Shown here one piece after another: positions 58,227 through 64,000 of a stretch of 64,000 nucleotides of DNA. Under the pieces are notes generated by a model, which saw only the letters and a program-made list of their open reading frames with translations, was not told the DNA's origin and did no database searches. Source of the DNA: Hevea brasiliensis (taxonomy: Eukaryota; Streptophyta; Magnoliopsida; Malpighiales; Euphorbiaceae); NCBI RefSeq assembly GCF_030052815.1, contig NC_079503.1, forward strand, positions 56,710,735-56,774,734, read 5' to 3'. The stretch's first letter is position 1. Each line of letters opens with the position of its first letter. The position numbers were made by a program, and so were the translations under genes.

Positions 58227-61200
58227 GCGATCTTGCTAAAACAATACCCTATTGGCATGCCAAACTATCCAAACCAATCTTGTTAGGTATACTAGGGCAT
58301 TTGATACTTTAAAATATTAATATATTGTGCTTTATGACTTCATTATTTCATGATAAATTTCAATCATATTTCATACATTCATTTGATCATTTATATGATC
58401 ACAATTCACATCAATTATCCTTTTATACCATTGTACTCAAAATACTTCTCCTCTTTACAATAATGAGAACTAATGTCTCATTCATACATTAATATGGTTT
58501 ATTTATCCATTCATTATGTTATTCATATTGATCCCAATTCTAAACAATGGTTCACATGTACCATTGTATTCAAAACATTTTTCCTTTCTCATTTATACAT
58601 TCAAGAGTCTACTTATGTAATTACAAATTTTATATTTCAAGTTGAGTTACTAATATTTTATGAATTCCATTTGTGATGGGCATATATGCCCTAACTATCT
58701 ATTCACATCAATTAGGTGACTTATTTTTCATGTTTCAAGTAATCCATGAATATTTCATGGATTTCAAATTTATGGCCTAAATTTCTTTTTAACAATTTTG
58801 ACTAGGATGCATAGTCCATATTTGTCATACAATTCTATGCATTTAAGCTTAGAATTGGTTCTAGGTCTTCATCTTAATTCACTAATCATTTTGATTGCTA
58901 TTCACCATACTAGTCAACCAAAATGTTGACCTTTTTATACTTAATGGATATATTAATTCTAATTACACCAAGATCCCACATTTTGAGTTTTACATTTACT
59001 AGTATTAATTGCCAATTGCAATTTAAAGTCCCCTAGATGCATTTCTAATTTCAAATTTTGAATTTCAAGTTTTTGTGTCACTATTCACCTCATTGGTCAA
59101 CAAAAATATTGACTTTTGCATAGACAATAGGTACATTGGTTTTAACACTCCCGATGTACCACATTTTGCATTTAAAACTTGTTAGAATCAATTACCAAAT
59201 CCATTTCCAAGCTTATTTCAAGTTTTCATGTCACTATTCACTTCATTAGTCAACTAAAATGTTGACTTTTGCATAAAAAATATGTACATTGACTTTGGCA
59301 CTTCAAACATACTACATTTTTCATTTGAAACTTGTTGGTTTTGGTCACTTTCTCAAAGCTTAGGTCATTTTGGCAAAATTGCCAATTTTCGGTTTTGGTG
59401 CTCCGAAGTTGCACTGTTTCATTGGTCGATTTACTGTTGGAATTTGACAAAACTTCCTTCATAGAAAATGTTCCTTATTTTTTCTAGTTGAATTTCTTTT
59501 TTTGAATCAATCCATTTGGAGTTTTGTAGCTCAAGTTATGGCCAAAATAAGTTTACTGTTCACGTGCACTGTTCATGCTGCTATCATGGGTTCTGGCAGA
59601 TTTTGATCCAACTTTGGTCAGTAATTTGATCAAGTTAAGTTCCTAATTTGGTCTAACTTTCTTCATATGAAATGTTCTACTATGCCTTAGGTTTCCATCG
59701 GTTCAAGAATCGCCTAAATCCGAGTTTTCTAGAGAGAGTTATAGTCCTCCAAACATTGCTGCTCAAGTGAAAATTTGCAGAGTTGCAGGTTTGATAACTT
59801 AACTTTGCCCAATAATTTGAATGGGTTAATGGCATAATTTGGGGTGATGTTCTTCATGAAAGTTGTTTTTCTATATCATATCTTGTTGCTGTAAAACTTT
59901 CAGGTCAATTTGACCACTCTACAGTGAGTTATGGCCAAATGAACAGTTACTGTTCATTTGGTCATTCTGCAGGGGCTGTTTGCAGGGTATCCGGATTGGG
60001 GCCAACTTTTGCTCCACTTGCTTTGGTCTTTTGGGCATGGTTTCTTCAGCAAAAATGTGCCATTATAAGCCTAGTTTCATGTCCAATTGGCCAAACACCA
60101 ATTGAACCTACACAGCCAAAGATTTGGCAGTCCAAGTGGACTGAAATCTCAGCCACCCTACTGCACTCATTGGGCAGCCTGCCCATTCCACTTTGCCATG
60201 CAATAATTCACTCCTAATTATGGTCAACTTACCTCAAATGGTCACTAATTGACCATTAGAATGTTCTTTAACAATTTCATAAGCAAAGTCAAATTTTCAC
60301 TCCTAAACCCTAGCTCAAAGTCATGGTTTTCACAATTTCTTTAGTTAACTCTTTCATTCTTTGTATATATATATATGTATACACTTTAAACATAATCTCC
60401 AATTCACTCTAAGTCCATTAATACAATCAAACTCATTCCTTCCTAGGGCTGCTGAAAATTCAAGGGATGCATACACTTAACTTTTATTCATTTAATTTAC
60501 AATTTCTCACTTATTTCAAGCTTCTAACATGGAATCAAAGAAGTATATATATAAGTAGGCACTAACCTCACTTTAACCTCTTGTAGGGCAGATTTCTCCA
60601 AGCTAAAACTTCACTTTCCTTCACTTTCTAGGCTGCCAAACACTTCCCAAGAGGTAGAGACAAGCTTTTAGTGAAGGGACTTAGGGTTTTATAGTGCAAA
60701 TTCATGGGAAAATGGAAGTAATTAAAGAAAACTTCCATGGAGGGTTATGGAGGAGAGGATCACGTTTTGAAGAAGAAGATGGCTGCTTGTTTTTGGTCCT
60801 CCTTGGTCTTTATTTATCTCTTTTATTAATTAGTCAAATGGTTACTTAATTGTGATTGGTTATGGCTTTTAAATGACATCATCAAGATGTCATAAATTGC
60901 TTTTTATTTCATTTTCCTTTTCTTTTATCCACTACTCATTTCCAATTTCATTTTTAGTAATGTTTATTCATATTTTATATCATATTAATTATTTACTTAA
61001 CTGGACAAGTCGGCCAAAAATCACCTCTGAAAGCGAAATGACCAAAATGCCCTCCGTTTGGCTTAACGGGTCAAAATTGTCTGTACCGATTGAAAAAATT
61101 TTCTAAATATTTTCTTGGCTTTCTAATGCCATAGGAACCTCAATGATCCTTCTCTTGAGTCCCAAAAATTATTTTATGAATTTTTTCCCGGGTCTAGGGC

Positions 61201-61431
61201 TCCTCGTTGCGAGAACTGCAACTTCCCTCTAGGTTACCCATCGCTTGGGCACCGGCTCGTGTGACTTAGTTATATTTTATTTCTAAAATTTTTACTAAAT
61301 TTTTCTTGTCAATATTTGAGTTATTTATGGTTTCTCGCTTTAGTTTAAATATTTTTCCGGATGTTCTAGTCCGATCGACACGGCCACCGAATAAAGAGAT
61401 CGTATGGAGTTGCTACGGGGAGGGTATTACA

Positions 61432-61616
61432 TGCCTGGTGTGGATCCAATCTCCATAACACTATATAGAATGGCACTAGTAGAATTGAAGGAGTTGAAGG
61501 TACAGTTGCAAGAACTACTTGAAAAGGACTTCATCCGCCCTAGTGTGCCACCATGGGGAGCGCCAGTATTGTTTGTTAAGAAGAAGGATGGCACTCTTTG
61601 TTTATGTATTGTTTGA
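61432..61616 (+). pseudogene. G7 RT N-terminal fragment
   Basis: After the TGCCT duplication the frame reads [20 protein letters not shown], then [20 protein letters not shown] and GTLCLCI. This is the start of RT (compare [20 protein letters not shown] in G8). It stops at 61614-61616, right where RT should enter its first catalytic region. The palm, FIDD site, RNase H and integrase are absent. The following bases align to a protease segment instead, so this is a recombination joint rather than gradual decay. Confidence 0.88.
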
Positions 61617-62624
61617 CCTGGAGTCTGAATACTTTTATGTTAGTGTTAGAATTATATGTTCTGTTATTATTCCTTTACAGCGGAATAAATTTCGATGCAT
61701 TAGTGATTAGTCCTTTAAGATAAGGGTTGTGATAATAAGTGAAATTAGTTTTGGAAGAGTTTATCGGTGAAAAGTATTTTCTAACACACCATAAATTATA
61801 AAGTTAAACGGCAAGCCTACTTAATGTAAGGCAAGAGGACATAAAAGTTAGATGCAGTAATAGAATTGCTCTAGATGAAGGCAAGGATGTTACTGTTAGT
61901 AATTGTTAATGGATATTACAATCAGAATAAGATTCGAATATCAGTAAATTCGAAAAGGATAAAATATCAGAAAGTTTGATCTATTGGGATGTATCATAGT
62001 AACTATGCAATGTTCTTGATGTTTATACTGTAGGCTGCAGATTACAGTACTAACTTGAGATTATTGTGTAAAGCTACGTACTACCCGATAGTACACCTAG
62101 ATGAGAATAGTTGCCAACAGCATCTGTTTTGGTATAGTTATTCCAGGACAGAATTTAATTGCTAGAAATAAGTTTGAAAATCCTACTTAGGGATCTAAAA
62201 CTCAAAAGTTAGAATATCGAAAGGTTATAGTTCAGTACAAAAGAAAGTAAGTTATAGAATATTAATAGATAAAAAGAGTTGTGGAAGTAGAAATTTGAAC
62301 AGTTGATTCAGATATAACAAAGAAATGTTACGAATGTGAGTAACACTATGGACTAGAATGGTCAGAGGACTAATGACTAGATGAATGATTCTAACATGAC
62401 CTCAAGGGTCATTCAAGAAGGAACGTGAACCAAAATATTAGACAGCACAATAGTAAGAGGAGATTGGTGTTATACAAACAAATTAAGCGTTGTATTAGAT
62501 TGTTAAAAGTCTTATACAAATTTGAGGAAAAGAATATTATACGATCATACAGAAAGGAAAAAAATAAACGTATGACTATTGTAAGATGGCTATTGGGTAA
62601 AATTTCATGGACGAAATTTATTTT
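61600..62624 (+). pseudogene. G7 noncoding 3' half with second, eroded protease segment
   Basis: A frame across about 61595-61680 reads [17 protein letters not shown], alignable with the protease at about 56405-56455 of the same element. The rest has no frame I can support. It is collinear with 2170-3786 (G1), 22035-22533 plus 35627-36076 (G3) and 28814-29590 (G4). A 72-codon frame at 62425-62643 is not shared and is probably chance. Confidence 0.75.
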
Positions 62625-62638
62625 AAGGGGGGGAGAAT
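62625..62638 (+). other. G7 polypurine tract
   Basis: AAGGGGGGGAGAAT directly before the 3' LTR. Confidence 0.9.
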
Positions 62639-64000
62639 TGTAACACCCCTAAGTTCGGTAGTGCGTTCTACTGTTCCTGTGATCAGTGTTGTCCGGACAA
62701 CTAGGATGCCTAGAACTACACTTCGTTATGATTGAGGAGACATAAAATAATAAAATACAAGAAAAGAAAATACAAGAAAAACAAAGGAAAAATATTAGTA
62801 AAGAAACGTAACCAAGTTAAGCGAGCCGAGAACCCTAGCGATGGGTGACCGCACTGGGAAGTCGCGGCGTGGACCGTTGACTAGCCTTAGACCACGGGGA
62901 ATCCTAGAAAATATTTTTAGGACTTAAATAGACACCTATTGAAGTACAAATACCATTAGAAATATCAAAGAAAAATTAATTAGTACAAAGAAAAGTGAAA
63001 AATCGAAAAACGGACAAAACCCGGTGTTACCGAAAAATCGGGAATGCAACCCGAACAGGGGCATTGTGGTCATTTAACACCCCGAGTTGTCTTTTGACCT
63101 AAATGTCCATTAAAAATAAATAATATTACAGTTGGAAAATATAATGAAGAATTAAATTAGGGGTACCTAATATAAATAGCAAAAATGGGATTCAAATTGA
63201 GTAATTAACACATTTAACATATAATATTAATTAAATAAAGTTTAGTGGAGAGTTAGTGAGAATTATATATACCTAAGTGGACAGCCACATCATTCAGCAA
63301 CTTCATCTTCTTCATTCCTCTCTTCCAGCCGAATTGGAATCCCTCCTAAAACCTCCATTGCCATCCATGTGTGGAGCTTCATCCACTCAAGATCAAGCCA
63401 CAATTTCTTCAAGTCTCCTTCATTAAAGTTTGAGTACACACCTTGGGCAGTATTTTGGGAGCAAAAAGGGAGAGATTTGAAGAGGTTTGACAAGCTCCAC
63501 TTGAGGTATATGTCCATTTCCTTCATCCTTGCTTCATTAAAGTTTGTGTGGGTGTTATGGGTAGTTGAATTGTGGAAGGAATTTTGGAGTTTAATGTTCT
63601 GAGGGAGATGTGTACTTTTGGCAGCCATGGAAACACCTTGAAGACAGTTTATTTTTGCTTGTAAATGGTGGATTAAAGGATTGATTAAATGTATATATGT
63701 CTAGGAAATTATTTGGGTGATGTATACTTAGGATATATGAATGTGTATTGAAATTTGAATGCTTGGAAATTATGGAAATGTAATGCATGAAATGGCAGCC
63801 TGGTTTGGTGAACCATAAGGATATTATTTCATGTTTGGATTATGGAATATTAATGTTGAATTGTGTTGGTTGTTATGGCAGTTTGGGTATGTGTGTGATG
63901 GTGTGAAGTTGGACATGTAAAAGTGTTATGGTTAGGTGATTGAATTGTTGTAAATTTGGTTTGAAAAATTCTGCACTTTATGGTGTATGTTGAATGTAAT
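62639..64000 (+). repeat. G7 3' LTR, first 1362 bp
   Basis: It starts TGTAACACCCCTAAGTTCGG and follows 41781-43150 almost base for base until the window ends. About 2.5 kb more should follow. Confidence 0.93.

Larger units (their letters stand above)
56953..61431 (-). mobile_element. G9, solo LTR of the G8 family, antisense
   Basis: 4479 bp from TGTGACACCCC to GGGTATTACA (plus strand), flanked by TGCCT (56948-56952 and 61432-61436). Its minus strand starts TGTAATACCCTCCCCG and follows the G8 LTR plan, including the block near 61020-61240 that matches 46960-47220. It is about 1.3 kb longer than the G8 5' LTR and holds a 21-bp repeat. No coding frame. It marks a second G8-family insertion that has since lost its inside. 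Confidence 0.93.
41781..64000 (+). mobile_element. G7, nonautonomous gypsy element hosting G8 and G9; runs off the window
   Basis: The 5' LTR (41781-45622), primer site, gag, protease, RT fragment, noncoding 3' half, polypurine tract and the first 1.36 kb of the 3' LTR (62639 onward) are present. G8 (46779-56075) sits in the zinc-knuckle codons and G9 (56953-61431) between protease and RT. With both removed, G7 has the same plan as G4. It entered G6 next to TAGGG (41776-41780); a matching copy is expected beyond base 64000. Confidence 0.92.

Noticed and set aside
62425..62643. 72-codon basic frame before the G7 polypurine tract as an extra gene
   Set aside because: It is not open in G1, G3 or G4, and it runs through the polypurine tract into the LTR start.

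Overview
The window is nuclear DNA of a flowering plant, probably a eudicot. It is AT-rich and, as far as I can read it, made entirely of LTR retrotransposons inserted into one another. I found no host gene, rRNA, tRNA gene, CRISPR array or bacterial-type operon. Initiator-Met-type primer sites (TGGTATCAGAGC), Gag zinc knuckles, protease, RT, RNase H, integrase and chromodomain blocks identify the elements. A euphorb such as rubber tree or cassava is possible from general resemblance only.

Names used here: G1-G9 are Ty3/gypsy chromovirus-type elements (probably the Tekay/Del group: LTRs of 3-4 kb, integrase with a C-terminal chromodomain). C1 and C2 are one Ty1/copia family. Layout: 1-6309 is G1 (sense, cut by the window start). 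6310-7275 is an inverted LTR fragment. 7276-7606 is the integrase tail of G2. 7607-11850 is one LTR serving both as 3' LTR of G2 and 5' LTR of G3. G3 continues as 11851-12082, 21364-22538, 35622-36094 and an LTR start at 36095-36299. It is interrupted by C1 (12083-21363, antisense copia, TSD AGAAG) and by G4 (22539-35621, antisense gypsy, TSD GTATA). G4 itself holds C2, a solo copia LTR (26709-28808, TSD GAGGT).

The G3 3' LTR is broken by the G5 LTR (36300-38102), G5 by the antisense G6 LTR (38103-41780), and G6 by G7 (41781 to beyond the window). G7 holds G8, the best preserved gypsy copy (46779-56075, TSD ATGGT), and G9, an antisense solo LTR (56953-61431, TSD TGCCT). That is a five-level nest (G3>G5>G6>G7>G8/G9) whose right-hand halves lie beyond base 64000.

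No element looks autonomous. G8 has Gag, protease, RT, RNase H and integrase, broken by stops and frameshifts, and appears to carry a 74-nt intron just after the catalytic Glu of integrase. G4 and G7 keep Gag and protease, but RT is cut short and joined to a second, eroded protease-like segment and a noncoding 3' half. G1 and G3 lack the Gag core and share a lost zinc ligand. These shared lesions in separately inserted copies point to lineages mobilised in trans.

The most interesting signal is a pair of adjacent hairpins in the LTRs. The first stem has at least four different sequences across copies, yet stays paired and sits in a fixed frame of invariant flanks, as expected of a conserved RNA or DNA structure.
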